A DNA stretch of 64,000 bases from Micromonospora pisi. Lineage in GTDB: Bacteria; Actinomycetota; Actinomycetes; Mycobacteriales; Micromonosporaceae. The DNA lies in the NCBI RefSeq assembly GCF_003633685.1, contig NZ_RBKT01000001.1, positions 6,448,001-6,512,000 of the forward strand, in the 5' to 3' direction. Of the stretch, positions 43,080 to 51,644 are shown in pieces. A program made the position numbers and the translations under genes. The notes below the pieces were generated by a model, which was not told the origin of the DNA, searched no databases, and saw only the letters and a program-made list of their open reading frames with translations. The number at the start of each line of letters is the position of its first letter. Position 1 is the first letter of the stretch.

Positions 43080-44116
43080 GCACGGCCCGGGTGCTCTATC
43101 TCGCCGGCAGTGGTCGCAGCGGCAGCACCCTGGTCACCACGGTGCTGGGCCAGCTACCGGGGTTCCTCGCCGCGGGCGAACTGCGTTACCTGTGGCGGCG
43201 CGGCATCGTGGAGAACCGTCCCTGCGGCTGTGGCGCGCCGATCGTCGACTGTCCGTTGTGGAGCCGCGTGCTGGCCGACCTGCCGGAGGCGGAACCGGCC
43301 GCGATCGCGGGTCGGCTGGCCACGCGACTGCGGCTGCGCGGACTGCCCGCGCTGTTGCGCCGGCACCGCCGGGGCCGGCCACCGGTCCCCGGTCACCCGG
43401 ACGACACCCACCTGGCCCGGCTCTACGCCTCGATCGCCGAGCACGCGTTTGCTCAGGACGGCCGCCCCGGCGTCATCGTCGACTCGTCCAAGCTGCCCCC
43501 GTACGGGGCCCTGATCGGCAGCCTGCCCGGTGTCGACCTGTACGTCCTGCACGTGGTCCGCGACCCGCGCGCCACCGCCTTCTCCTGGCGCCGTCGGCGG
43601 GCCCTCGACGGGGGCGCCGACGACCGGTTGATGAGCCGTCCACCGGTGTGGAAGGCCGCACTGCTCTGGCTGGTCTGGAACACCGCGACCGTACGACTCT
43701 GGGGCGCGGGGAACCGGCCCGGCGGTGCCCCGGACCGGTATCTCCGGGTGCGGTACGAGGACTTCGTCGCCGACCCCGCCGCCATCACCGCCCGGATCGT
43801 CCGCTTCGTCGGTGCGACCCCGGGCGAGCTGCCCTTCCCGAGCCCGGACACGGTCCGACTGGCCCCCACCCACTCGGTGGCCGGCAACCCGTCGCGCCAC
43901 CGGACCGGGTTGGTCGGCGTGGTCGCCGACACCGAGTGGGTCACCGGGCTCCCGGCGCGCGGGTACGCCGTGGTGACGGCACTGACCGGGCCGGTCCTGC
44001 GCCGGTTCGGTTACCCACTGCGCCGACCGGCCACCGTGGCCGCCGATAGCGTGTCGACCGGTGATCCCGGGTCGACCGTCGTCCCCTCGTCACCCGTCGC
44101 CGGGCAGGAAGGCTGA
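43076..44116 (+). CDS. Sulfotransferase family protein
   Basis: This 346-aa protein has the 5'-PSB loop LAGSGRSGSTLVTTVLG (about residues 9-25) and 3'-phosphate motif VVRDPRATAFSWRRR near 163. IVDSSKLPPYG and RVRYEDFVADPAAITARIVRFVG are typical sulfotransferase segments. Several cysteines cluster in ENRPCGCGAPIVDCPLW. GTG 43076 overlaps the glycosyltransferase stop, and three bases separate its stop from the next sulfotransferase gene. It is probably one of a set sulfating different positions of one glycan. Confidence 0.87.
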   Translation: MSTARVLYLAGSGRSGSTLVTTVLGQLPGFLAAGELRYLWRRGIVENRPCGCGAPIVDCPLWSRVLADLPEAEPAAIAGRLATRLRLRGLPALLRRHRRGRPPVPGHPDDTHLARLYASIAEHAFAQDGRPGVIVDSSKLPPYGALIGSLPGVDLYVLHVVRDPRATAFSWRRRRALDGGADDRLMSRPPVWKAALLWLVWNTATVRLWGAGNRPGGAPDRYLRVRYEDFVADPAAITARIVRFVGATPGELPFPSPDTVRLAPTHSVAGNPSRHRTGLVGVVADTEWVTGLPARGYAVVTALTGPVLRRFGYPLRRPATVAADSVSTGDPGSTVVPSSPVAGQEG

Positions 44117-44119
44117 ACG

Positions 44120-45034
44120 ATGCTCTCACTGGTGGTGGGTACCGGCCGGTGCGGTTCGACCCTGGTCCAGGAACTGCTCTCCCGGCACCCGGCGGTCGGT
44201 TTCGTCTCCGGGCTCGACGACAAGCTCTCCCGGCTGAACCCGAAGGGCCGGTTCAACGGCGCGCTCTACCGCCGTTCGGCGCCGCGTCCGGTGGGGATGA
44301 CGTCGCTGCGGCACAGCCGCCGGCTGCTGGAACGGGGCCGGCTGCGGGTGGCGCCGTCGGAGGCGTACCACCTGCTCGACCGGCAGGTGCTCGCTGGTTT
44401 CTCCCGGCCGTGCCGGGACCTGCTCGCCGAGGACCTGACCCCGTTCGTGGCCCGGCGGCTGCGTGCCTTCTTCGACGAGCGGATCGCCCGGCAGGGCTGT
44501 GAACAACTGCTCCAGCATGTCACCGGGTGGCCGCGTACCGGGCTGCTGCACGCCGCGTACCCCGACCTGCGGGTGGTGAACGTGGTCCGCGACGGCCGCG
44601 CGGTGGCCAACTCCTGGCTCCAGATGGGCTGGTGGGACGGGTGGCGCGGGCCGGACAACTGGATCTATGGTCCGCTCCCGGCCGACCTGCGGGAGGAGTG
44701 GGCCGAGTCCGGCCGTTCCTTCCAGGTGCTCGCCGCGCTGGGCTGGAAGATGCTGATGGGGGCGTTCGTCGACGCCCGGTTGCGCCACCCGGCGGAGCAG
44801 TGGCTCGACGTACGGTACGAGGACCTGGTCGCGCAGCCGCGTGAGCAGGTTGCCCGGATGCTCGACTTCCTCGGGCTGGACTGGTCGCCGGCCTTCGAGA
44901 AGGGCTTCGCCCGGTACGACTTCCCACCGGGGCGAGCCGCCGCGTACCGCGACGAACTCACCCCGGTCCAGCTCGGCGCGATGGAGCGGGTGTTGGAGAA
45001 GTCGTTGGCCGAGTGGGGTTACGCCATCTCGTAG
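44120..45034 (+). CDS. Sulfotransferase family protein
   Basis: This 304-aa protein has a PAPS loop VVGTGRCGSTLVQELLSRHP (residues 5-24) and 3'-phosphate motif VVRDGRAVANSWLQMGWW. RYEDLVAQPREQVARMLDFLG lies near the C-terminus. It is the last gene of the polysaccharide run, three bases after the preceding sulfotransferase stop, and ends 14 bp from the convergent multicopper oxidase gene. The acceptor is unknown. Confidence 0.88.
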   Translation: MLSLVVGTGRCGSTLVQELLSRHPAVGFVSGLDDKLSRLNPKGRFNGALYRRSAPRPVGMTSLRHSRRLLERGRLRVAPSEAYHLLDRQVLAGFSRPCRDLLAEDLTPFVARRLRAFFDERIARQGCEQLLQHVTGWPRTGLLHAAYPDLRVVNVVRDGRAVANSWLQMGWWDGWRGPDNWIYGPLPADLREEWAESGRSFQVLAALGWKMLMGAFVDARLRHPAEQWLDVRYEDLVAQPREQVARMLDFLGLDWSPAFEKGFARYDFPPGRAAAYRDELTPVQLGAMERVLEKSLAEWGYAIS

Positions 45035-45048
45035 TGCCTCGGCCCGAT

Positions 45049-46563
45049 CTACTCGGGTGTGTTGCCAGTGTCGCCGCCGACCTTGAACGGTGTGGTGACC
45101 CCCTCGTACATCAGGTGGGCGACGAGCCCCTGACTTGCGTGGGGGAGGTTGTGGCAGTGGTCCATCCAGATGCCCGGGTTGTCGGCCAGGAAGGCGATCT
45201 CGTACGTCTCGCCGTTGCCGACGTTGAGCGAGTCCACCCACCACGGACTGCCGGTGGCCGGTACCCCGTTCCGGCTGAGCACCACCGCATGGTGACCGTG
45301 CAGGTGCATCGGATGGACCTCACCGCTGTTGTTGGAGATACGCATCCGCACCACGTCACCGTCGGCGACGACGAACATCGGTACGTCCGGATAGAGGTGG
45401 CCGTTGACGGTCCAGAACAATCCGGGGCGCCCGTCGAGGAAACCGGGGCGGCGCCCGATGTCGTACCGGAACCGCCGATCGGCTTTGTCCGGGTCGAAGC
45501 CCAGGGGTGCGCTCGCGCCGTAGCCGAGCGGGTCGAGCGTCTGCGTGGTGCGGGCGACCGGCGGCGCGTCGTACGACGTCGAACCGAGCACGACGGCGGC
45601 CGAACCGCTGACGCTGACCCGTACGGGTGAACCGTCCTGCGGCATGGTCACCTCAAGATCGGCCCGTCCTCCGGCGGTGACCGGCACCGCCATGTCGCTG
45701 ACCGGGGTGGGCGCGTTCAGGTCTGTGCCGTCGATCGCGAGCAGCCGGAACGGCGCGCCGGCGACGCGCACCGACACCTGGCCGTTCTCGGTGTTGATGA
45801 CCCGTACGCGGGTCCGTTGACCGGGCCGCGCCTCCACCCGCGTCTCGCTGTCGCGGCCGTTGATCGTGGCCGTTCCGCCGTAGAGGTGCATCAGTGCTAC
45901 CACGTCGACCACGTCGGCGGGCGGCGATGCAGGCGTGACCACCAGGGCGCCGAGCAGACCTTTGCGGACCTGTTCGTCGGAGAGTTGGTGCGAGTGGTAC
46001 CAGAACGTGCCGACCTGGTCGACCACGAATCGGTAGGTGAACTCCTGGCCGGTCCCGACCGCGTCCTGGGTCACGCCGGCAACGCCGTCATCGGCGTTGG
46101 GTACGTCCAGACCGTGCCAGTGCAGGGTGATGCCGCCCGGCACCGACTCGTTGACCAGCCGCACCTGTACCAGCTGCCCCACCTTGGCCGTGATGACCGG
46201 GCCGGGTGACTGGTCGTTGAGCGTGTATCCGTCGATGGTCCGGCCGGAGGCCAACCGGATGCTTGCCTGACGAGCGGTCAGTGTGACCGTGACGTCGGCG
46301 GGGCGGTCACGGTCGGCGGTCAGCGAGGTGACGCTGCGCGTACCCGTCGCGTGAGTACCGTGTCCGGCCATGTCGTGTCCGCTGTGCGCCGTCGGGTCAC
46401 CAGCCGGGTGGCCCTGGTCCGCGTACCCCATGTCCATCACGGAGTACGTGGAAGCCAGCCGGCTGTCCTGCCAGAACCAGATCACCGGTCCGAGGAGGGC
46501 GGCGGTTGCGGCGCACGCGGCGGCGAGGCGTAGACGCCTGCCGCCGCGGCGACCATCACTCAT
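45049..46563 (-). CDS. Multicopper oxidase
   Basis: This 504-aa exported protein has an N-terminal hydrophobic signal or anchor (residues 10-31) followed by a His/Met-rich segment at 43-71 (HSGHDMAGHGTH) likely to bind copper. Copper-site motifs are HWHG (148-151), HSH (190-192), HPMHLHGH (417-424) and HCHNLPHASQGL (469-480). All four are intact, so an active laccase/copper-efflux-type oxidase is expected outside the membrane. It follows a small membrane protein gene 12 bp upstream on the same strand. Confidence 0.92.
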   Translation of the reverse strand: MSDGRRGGRRLRLAAACAATAALLGPVIWFWQDSRLASTYSVMDMGYADQGHPAGDPTAHSGHDMAGHGTHATGTRSVTSLTADRDRPADVTVTLTARQASIRLASGRTIDGYTLNDQSPGPVITAKVGQLVQVRLVNESVPGGITLHWHGLDVPNADDGVAGVTQDAVGTGQEFTYRFVVDQVGTFWYHSHQLSDEQVRKGLLGALVVTPASPPADVVDVVALMHLYGGTATINGRDSETRVEARPGQRTRVRVINTENGQVSVRVAGAPFRLLAIDGTDLNAPTPVSDMAVPVTAGGRADLEVTMPQDGSPVRVSVSGSAAVVLGSTSYDAPPVARTTQTLDPLGYGASAPLGFDPDKADRRFRYDIGRRPGFLDGRPGLFWTVNGHLYPDVPMFVVADGDVVRMRISNNSGEVHPMHLHGHHAVVLSRNGVPATGSPWWVDSLNVGNGETYEIAFLADNPGIWMDHCHNLPHASQGLVAHLMYEGVTTPFKVGGDTGNTPE

Positions 46564-46575
46564 CCGAGGTACCGG

Positions 46576-47064
46576 TCAGGCCGTGGCGGCGACATCCGCG
46601 GCCGCCGGCCCGGCGGCCCGGCTCGCGGCCGGCTCCGTGGTCACCTTACGGGCGAGTCGCGCGGCGACAACAGCCGCGCTGAACAGCAGCAGCGCGTTGA
46701 GGCCGTGCAGTGCGCCCAGCGCGGTCACGGCGTGGCCGAAGACGCCCAGCAGGATCTGTACGACCACGAGCGCCAGGACCACGCCCGCCCACTTCACCGC
46801 TCCCGGCACCTTCGCGAAGAAGGACGAGACCAGCAGGAGCAGCGCGATCAGCGGTACCAGCATCTGGCCGTTGATGCCGTGGATCGCGAAGCCGATGACC
46901 TCGGGGTACGACGAGCCGTGGCTCTCCATTTCCGCCTTGTCGAGCACACCGCCGCCGTCGATCCACTTGGTCAGCCCGAACATGGCGACCGCGATCGCTG
47001 TGGCCTGTACGACCACCTCCACCGCCATGGCATAGGCCAGGACTTTGTAGACAGCCTTCATCAT
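46576..47064 (-). CDS. Four-span membrane protein (DUF6220-like)
   Basis: This 162-aa protein has four membrane spans. Conserved His residues sit in two spans (FAIHGINGQM near 62 and ALHGLNALLLF near 120), a pattern seen in DUF6220 proteins and suggestive of a haem- or copper-binding bundle. The C-terminal Ala-rich tail is cytoplasmic. It lies 12 bp upstream of the multicopper oxidase gene, so the two probably form an operon for copper or redox handling. Function is unknown. ATG 47064 and ATG 47061 are adjacent candidate starts. Confidence 0.75.
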   Translation of the reverse strand: MMKAVYKVLAYAMAVEVVVQATAIAVAMFGLTKWIDGGGVLDKAEMESHGSSYPEVIGFAIHGINGQMLVPLIALLLLVSSFFAKVPGAVKWAGVVLALVVVQILLGVFGHAVTALGALHGLNALLLFSAAVVAARLARKVTTEPAASRAAGPAAADVAATA

Positions 47065-47799
47065 TTACCCACCAGTTCACTCGACAGTTGTCGCACAGTT
47101 TCTGCGCGTGACCGGATAACCCGTATCCGGATGGCCGTTGAGTTCGCAGCCCACGACGGGCCGGCGCCTACTCGTTGCCGGGCAGGAGCATGCCGAAGTC
47201 TTTCCAATTAGTCAAGATCCAGGAATGTCGCTGCCGATTGCAGGATGACCACCGGGTTGCTGCAAAGCAGAGACTCCGTGATTCGATTCCAAGTGGTAGC
47301 CCGATCCGCTCCAAGTGGTAGCCCGATCCGCTCCAAGTGGTAGCCCGATCCGCTCCAAGTGGTAGCCCGATCCGCTCCAAGTGGTAGCTCAATCCGCTCC
47401 AAGTGGTAGCCCGATCCACGTACCGGCGGCGGCGGTCGGCGTGCTGCCCCCGTGGTGAACCCTCCTGCTGCCCGTGCGATGCCTGTCCTACCAGGTCACC
47501 CTGGGGATGCTCGCCGACGAGAGTTGGCATGCGCAAGCGCCCTACGTCGCCGGGCGGCGGGTCGGACCGCTCCGTACGTTGTGCCTACCACCTGGCCCGG
47601 CCTACCAATCAGACTCGGACGATCCACCCGACGACGACGTGGCCCAAAATTGACGGTGTCCCCGATTGGACATGACAGGGACATCGTTATGTGGAGGTAC
47701 CCACCATCCCCGCACCACGTGGCGGCCCGCCCGGCGGGCATTCGATGAGATGTGAAATTCAATTCGTGTCGGGTTCTGACGGAGGATCGGCCCATGATG
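47065..47799. other. 735-bp gene-free region with tandem repeats
   Basis: Between the oxidase operon and the ABC exporter no frame looks like a real protein. The first 220 bp are relatively AT-rich and probably hold the promoter of the membrane-protein/oxidase operon. The middle holds six 22-bp tandem repeats (47291-47417). The right part has no recognisable feature. Confidence 0.6.
47291..47417. repeat. 22-bp tandem repeat, 5.8 copies
   Basis: Copies of AAGTGGTAGCCCGATCCGCT plus CC begin at 47291, 47313, 47335, 47357, 47379 and 47401. The first four are identical, the fifth has two changes and the sixth is partial. The period is not a multiple of three, so it is not coding. There is no spacer DNA between copies, so this is not a CRISPR. 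Confidence 0.9.
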
Positions 47800-48642
47800 T
47801 CAGTGCGGGCCGGTGTCGAAGCGCCGGATGGCCAGCGGCATGAAAACCACCACCAGCAGCACGGACCAGCCGATGGTCGCCGCGACCGGATGCGCGATCG
47901 GCCAGGCGGGGTCGACCGAGCTGGCCGTGGCCGCCTGGTTGCCGAAGAGCTGCCGGCAGGCGCCGGCGGCGGCGCTCACCGGGTTCCAGTCGGCGACCGT
48001 ACGCAGCACCGTGGGCATGCCCGAGGTCGGCACGAAGACGTTCGAGATCATCGTGACCGGCATGATGAGTGGGCCGAGTTTGGCCGCCGTCTGCACGTTC
48101 CGGAACACCGTGCCGAGGAAGATGCCGACCCAGGAGACCGCGAACTGGAGCAGCATCAGCAGCCCGAAGGCGCCGAGTGCGGAGCCGGTGCCGGTCTGCA
48201 CCCGCCAGCCGACGAGCAGCCCGGCACCGGCCATGACCAGCAGGGTCACCCCGTTGACCAGCAGGTCGGCGCCGGTCTGTCCGAGCAGGATCGAGGAACG
48301 CGAGGCGGGCATGGAGCGGAACCGGTCCATCACCCCCCGGTCGCTGTCACTCGCGATGGTGATCATCGCGGTGACCAGCGTGGTCACCGTCGACATCACG
48401 AACAGGCCGGGCATCAGATAGGCCCGGTAGTTGCCCCCGTCGCCGATCGGGATGGCGCTGCCGAAGACGTATCCGAAGAGCACCACGGCGGCCAGCGGGA
48501 AGACGAGCGTACCGATGATCTGGCCCGGGGCTTGCTTGAGCTGGAGCAGGTTGCGGTACCCGATGGTCAGGATGTCGCCGATCCGCCAGCGCAGGCGGGT
48601 GAGGCCGTGGCTGTCCGGTACGCCGGTGCTGATCGTGGTCAT
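47800..48642 (-). CDS. ABC-2 type transporter permease (DrrB-like)
   Basis: This 280-aa protein has six predicted membrane spans. LVFPLAAVVLFGYVFGSAIP and RFRSMPASRSSILLGQTGADLL are typical of daunorubicin-resistance-type DrrB permeases, along with the C-terminal VFVPTSGMPTVLRTVADWNP. It forms the channel of an exporter with the upstream ATPase, whose stop overlaps this ATG (ATGA). It likely exports a drug, lipid or glycolipid. Confidence 0.9.
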   Translation of the reverse strand: MTTISTGVPDSHGLTRLRWRIGDILTIGYRNLLQLKQAPGQIIGTLVFPLAAVVLFGYVFGSAIPIGDGGNYRAYLMPGLFVMSTVTTLVTAMITIASDSDRGVMDRFRSMPASRSSILLGQTGADLLVNGVTLLVMAGAGLLVGWRVQTGTGSALGAFGLLMLLQFAVSWVGIFLGTVFRNVQTAAKLGPLIMPVTMISNVFVPTSGMPTVLRTVADWNPVSAAAGACRQLFGNQAATASSVDPAWPIAHPVAATIGWSVLLVVVFMPLAIRRFDTGPH

Positions 48643-49646
48643 CCGACGGTCTCCTTGCGGGTGGTGGCGGTGCGCTGCGGGGCGGTCGACGCGGCGGGTT
48701 CCGCCTTGGCGGTGAGCCGCAGGAAGACCTCGTCCAGGGTGGGGCGGCGTACGGCGACGTCCTCCGGGTCCACGCCGGCCTGGTCCAGCAGGCGCACCAC
48801 CGCGGGCAGGGTCAGGGTGTCGGCACCGATCGGCACGCTGAGCAGCCGCCGGTCGGAGTCGATGTCCGGCTCGGCCCCGGCCAGCCGGGCCAGGATCGGT
48901 GCGGTGGAGTCCAGTTCGGCCGGGGTACGGACGACGACGTCGATCCGGCCGCCGAGTTCGGCCTTGAGCGCGTCCGGGCTGCCCGAGGTGACCACCCGAC
49001 CGTTGTCGATCACCGCGATGTGCTGTGCCAGCTGGTCCGCCTCGTCGAGGTACTGGGTGGTGAGCAGGACCGTCATGCCGTCGACGACGAGTTCGCGGAT
49101 GGTTCGCCAGATCTCGTTGCGGCTGCGCGGGTCGAGTCCGGTGGTGGGTTCGTCCAGGAAGAGCACGGCGGGGGAGACGATCAAACTGGAGATCAGGTCG
49201 AGTCGTCGGCGCATGCCGCCGGAGTAGGTCCGGACCAGCCGGTCGGCGGCGTGCCCGAGGTCGAACCGGTGGAGCAGGTCGTCGGCGCGACGTTTGGCGG
49301 TCCGTCCGGTGAGGTGGAAGAGGCGGCCGAAGATCTGGAGGTTCTCCCGGCCGGTCAGTCCCTCGTCGAGGGCGGCGTACTGCCCGGCGAGACCGATCCG
49401 GTGACGTACCTTGACCGCCTCCCGGACCACGTCGTGACCGGCGACGAGGGCGCGGCCGGCGTCCGGCCGGGTCAGCGTGGCGAAGATCCGGATCGCGGTG
49501 CTCTTGCCGGCGCCGTTCGGGCCGAGCAGTCCGTAGACGGTGCCGGCGGGGATGGTCAGGTCGAGGCCGGCGAGGGCCTGGGTGTTGCCGAACCGCTTCC
49601 GCAGTCCCTCCGCGACGACGACCGCGTCGCCGGTTGCGTGTCCCAC
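48639..49646 (-). CDS. ABC transporter ATP-binding protein (DrrA-like)
   Basis: This 335-aa protein has a single ABC domain with Walker A GPNGAGKS near residue 43, an AGQYAALDEGLTGRENL Q-loop region, signature TYSGGMRRRLD, Walker B LFLDEPTTGLD, and a DrrA-type C-terminal extension (PTLDEVFLRLTAKAE). It energises the DrrB-like permease that it overlaps. GTG 49646 is the start. It diverges from a TetR-type regulator gene across 146 bp containing paired GTACGC repeats, so drug-inducible control is likely. Confidence 0.92.
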   Translation of the reverse strand: MGHATGDAVVVAEGLRKRFGNTQALAGLDLTIPAGTVYGLLGPNGAGKSTAIRIFATLTRPDAGRALVAGHDVVREAVKVRHRIGLAGQYAALDEGLTGRENLQIFGRLFHLTGRTAKRRADDLLHRFDLGHAADRLVRTYSGGMRRRLDLISSLIVSPAVLFLDEPTTGLDPRSRNEIWRTIRELVVDGMTVLLTTQYLDEADQLAQHIAVIDNGRVVTSGSPDALKAELGGRIDVVVRTPAELDSTAPILARLAGAEPDIDSDRRLLSVPIGADTLTLPAVVRLLDQAGVDPEDVAVRRPTLDEVFLRLTAKAEPAASTAPQRTATTRKETVG

Positions 49647-49660
49647 CAGACCTCCTACTG

Positions 49661-49717
49661 AGTACGCCGTACGCGGTTAATGTCTTGCACGCTAGCTAAC
49701 CGGGTACGCTGTACGCA
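49661..49717. promoter_or_regulatory. Paired GTACGC-type operator sites between drrAB-like and tetR-like genes
   Basis: AGTACGCCGTACGC (49661-49674) and GGTACGCTGTACGC (49703-49716) are near-identical sites 42 bp apart, four helical turns, each nearly palindromic around GTAC-NNN-GTAC. They lie in the divergent promoter of the exporter and its regulator and are good candidate TetR-family operators. Confidence 0.65.
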
Positions 49718-49792
49718 AGTAAATGTACGAATGAATGCCGGCCCGGTCGGCGGGTACGTCAGCCGGCAGGGCGACCACGGAAGGTACGGCGG

Positions 49793-50569
49793 GTGAGATC
49801 GAGCGGCGGCATCAGCGACGAGCACTCCGAATCCACAGGGGAGCACGAGCCCGCCCTGCCCGCGGCGGTACGGGTGAGCCTGCCCGCCCCGACCTCCTCG
49901 CGCGGACCCGCGCCCACGTACAGCCGGGCGCAGGTGGCCGCCGCCGCGATCAGGATCGCCGACGAGCAGGGCATCGAGGCGGTCTCCATGCGCAAGGTCG
50001 CCGCCGCGCTCGGCACCGGACCGATGAGCCTCTACCGCTACGTCGACAACAAGGAAGCCCTCTGCGAGCTGATGCTCGACCACATGTTCGGCGAGACCGA
50101 GCTGCCCGAGCCGACCGGCGACTGGCGGGTCGACCTGGCCGAGGTGGCCCGGAGCCTGCGCCGGTCCCAGCTACGTCACCCGTGGCTGGCCCGGATCGCC
50201 GCCGGCCGTCCGGCGATGGGCCCGAACATGCTCGAGATCTTCGAGTACGGGATGTCCGTCCTGGACCGTCTCGGCCTGGACATCGCCGACATGCTGGAGA
50301 TCTTCTCCCTGGTCAGTAGCTGGGTCGGCGGCTTCGTGCAGGAGGAGGTGGCGGAACTGGCCGCCCGCCGGGATCGGGGCATGGACGAGCGGGAGTGGCG
50401 GCGCGGCATGGCCCGGCACCTGGAGACGCTGACCGGCGGCGGCGACTATCCGTACCTCGCCCGGGTCATGCGGGCCGGCGCGGACCGGGACTTCGACACC
50501 CGGTTCGAACGCGGCCTCGACCGCATCATCGCCGGCATCGGGGCGACCCTTCCACCGACGGCCGACTAA
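49793..50569 (+). CDS. TetR-family transcriptional regulator
   Basis: This 258-aa protein has an unusually long, disordered N-tail of about 40 residues, then a TetR HTH at about 43-90 (SRAQVAAAAIRIADEQG, VSMRKVAAALGTGPMSLYRYVDNKEAL). The TetR_C-type ligand domain follows. It most likely represses the divergent DrrAB-like exporter by binding the GTACGC repeats between them. GTG 49793 is the longest start; later starts nearer the HTH are possible. Confidence 0.88.
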   Translation: MRSSGGISDEHSESTGEHEPALPAAVRVSLPAPTSSRGPAPTYSRAQVAAAAIRIADEQGIEAVSMRKVAAALGTGPMSLYRYVDNKEALCELMLDHMFGETELPEPTGDWRVDLAEVARSLRRSQLRHPWLARIAAGRPAMGPNMLEIFEYGMSVLDRLGLDIADMLEIFSLVSSWVGGFVQEEVAELAARRDRGMDEREWRRGMARHLETLTGGGDYPYLARVMRAGADRDFDTRFERGLDRIIAGIGATLPPTAD

Positions 50570-50759
50570 TCAGCCGGGCAGGAGACGGACCTCCGTCACC
50601 CGGTCGCCGACGGTGGCCGAGGCGAGCGGACCGGAACCGGGTGTGTTACCCATAGGGCTGGTGAACGGGGCATGACGTGGCCCCGAACGCCGGTGCGGAT
50701 AGATCCTGGCTTAACCTATAGGGAACATACGATTTACCTGCCCTGGGGAGGGAACGCGG

Positions 50760-51587
50760 ATGGCGAAGCTTCGAGGTGCCCGGCGTGGTGCGGCACTGGC
50801 CATGGGGGCGGTGCTGACGGTCACCGGACTGGTCGGCTGCGCGAAGGAGGACACCGGCAGCACCACCGCCGACGGTGTCAAGGTCGTAGCGTCCGGCAAG
50901 CTCACCACCTGCACCCACCTGCCGTACTCGCCGTTCCAGTCGAAGGACGCCAGCGGCAAGGTCGTCGGGTTCGACGTCGACATCGTCGACCTCGCGGCGA
51001 AGAAGCTCGGTCTCACCCAGACGATCGTCGACACCCCGTTCGAGGGCATCAAGTCCGGGGCCGACCTCAACGCCGGCAAGTGTGACGTCGCCGCCGCCGG
51101 CATGACCATCACCGACGAGCGCAAGAAGGTGCTCGACTTCTCCGACCCGTACTTCGACGCCACCCAGGCCCTGACGGTGTCGGTCGGCAAGTCGTACAAG
51201 ACCCTCGCCGACCTGGCCGGCAAGCGGGTCGGCGTGCAGGGCGCGACCACCGGCGAGGACTACGTCAAGCAGCAGGTCCAGACGCAGGGGCTCAAGATCG
51301 AGGTGGTCTCCTACAAGGACCTCGCCGCCGCGCAGCAGGCGCTGGCCACCGGCCAGATCGAGGCCGCCGTCGGCGACCTGCCGGTCTGGAACGAGTACGT
51401 CAAGGCCAACCCCGGCAAGGTCGTGGTCGCGGGCGGTTTCAACACCGGCGAGCAGTACGGCCTCGCGGTGAAGAAGGGCAACGCCAAGTTGCTGGAGACG
51501 ATCAACAAGGCGCTCGCCGAGGCGCGGGCCGACGGCAGCTATGACAAGATCTACGCGCAGTGGATCGGCGCGAAGCCGGCGGTCTGA
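50760..51587 (+). CDS. Polar amino-acid ABC transporter substrate-binding lipoprotein
   Basis: This 275-aa SBP_bac_3 receptor has a signal with lipobox LVGC (C27), then TTCTHLPYSPFQ, VVGFDVDIVDLAAKKLG, AAAGMTITDERKKVLDFSDPY and GVQGATTGEDY, the amino-acid-binding pattern. It captures an amino acid outside the cell for the permease and ATPase that follow. The ATG at 50760 is preceded by GGGAGGG. Upstream, two copies of a TTA(A)CCNATAGGG sequence (50646 and 50711) may be promoter or regulator sites. Confidence 0.9.
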   Translation: MAKLRGARRGAALAMGAVLTVTGLVGCAKEDTGSTTADGVKVVASGKLTTCTHLPYSPFQSKDASGKVVGFDVDIVDLAAKKLGLTQTIVDTPFEGIKSGADLNAGKCDVAAAGMTITDERKKVLDFSDPYFDATQALTVSVGKSYKTLADLAGKRVGVQGATTGEDYVKQQVQTQGLKIEVVSYKDLAAAQQALATGQIEAAVGDLPVWNEYVKANPGKVVVAGGFNTGEQYGLAVKKGNAKLLETINKALAEARADGSYDKIYAQWIGAKPAV

Positions 51588-51644
51588 CCAGGTCCGCGTG
51601 ACATACATCGCCCGGGGCGCCACCCCGTGCGAGCTGGGGGAGGC

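Noticed and set aside
47291-47417. CRISPR array
   Set aside because: The 22-bp units are contiguous with no spacers, and no cas genes are in the window.
47403-47795. Small frames on both strands in the repeat region
   Set aside because: They are Arg/Pro/Ser-rich with no ribosome site, and partly overlap non-coding tandem repeats.
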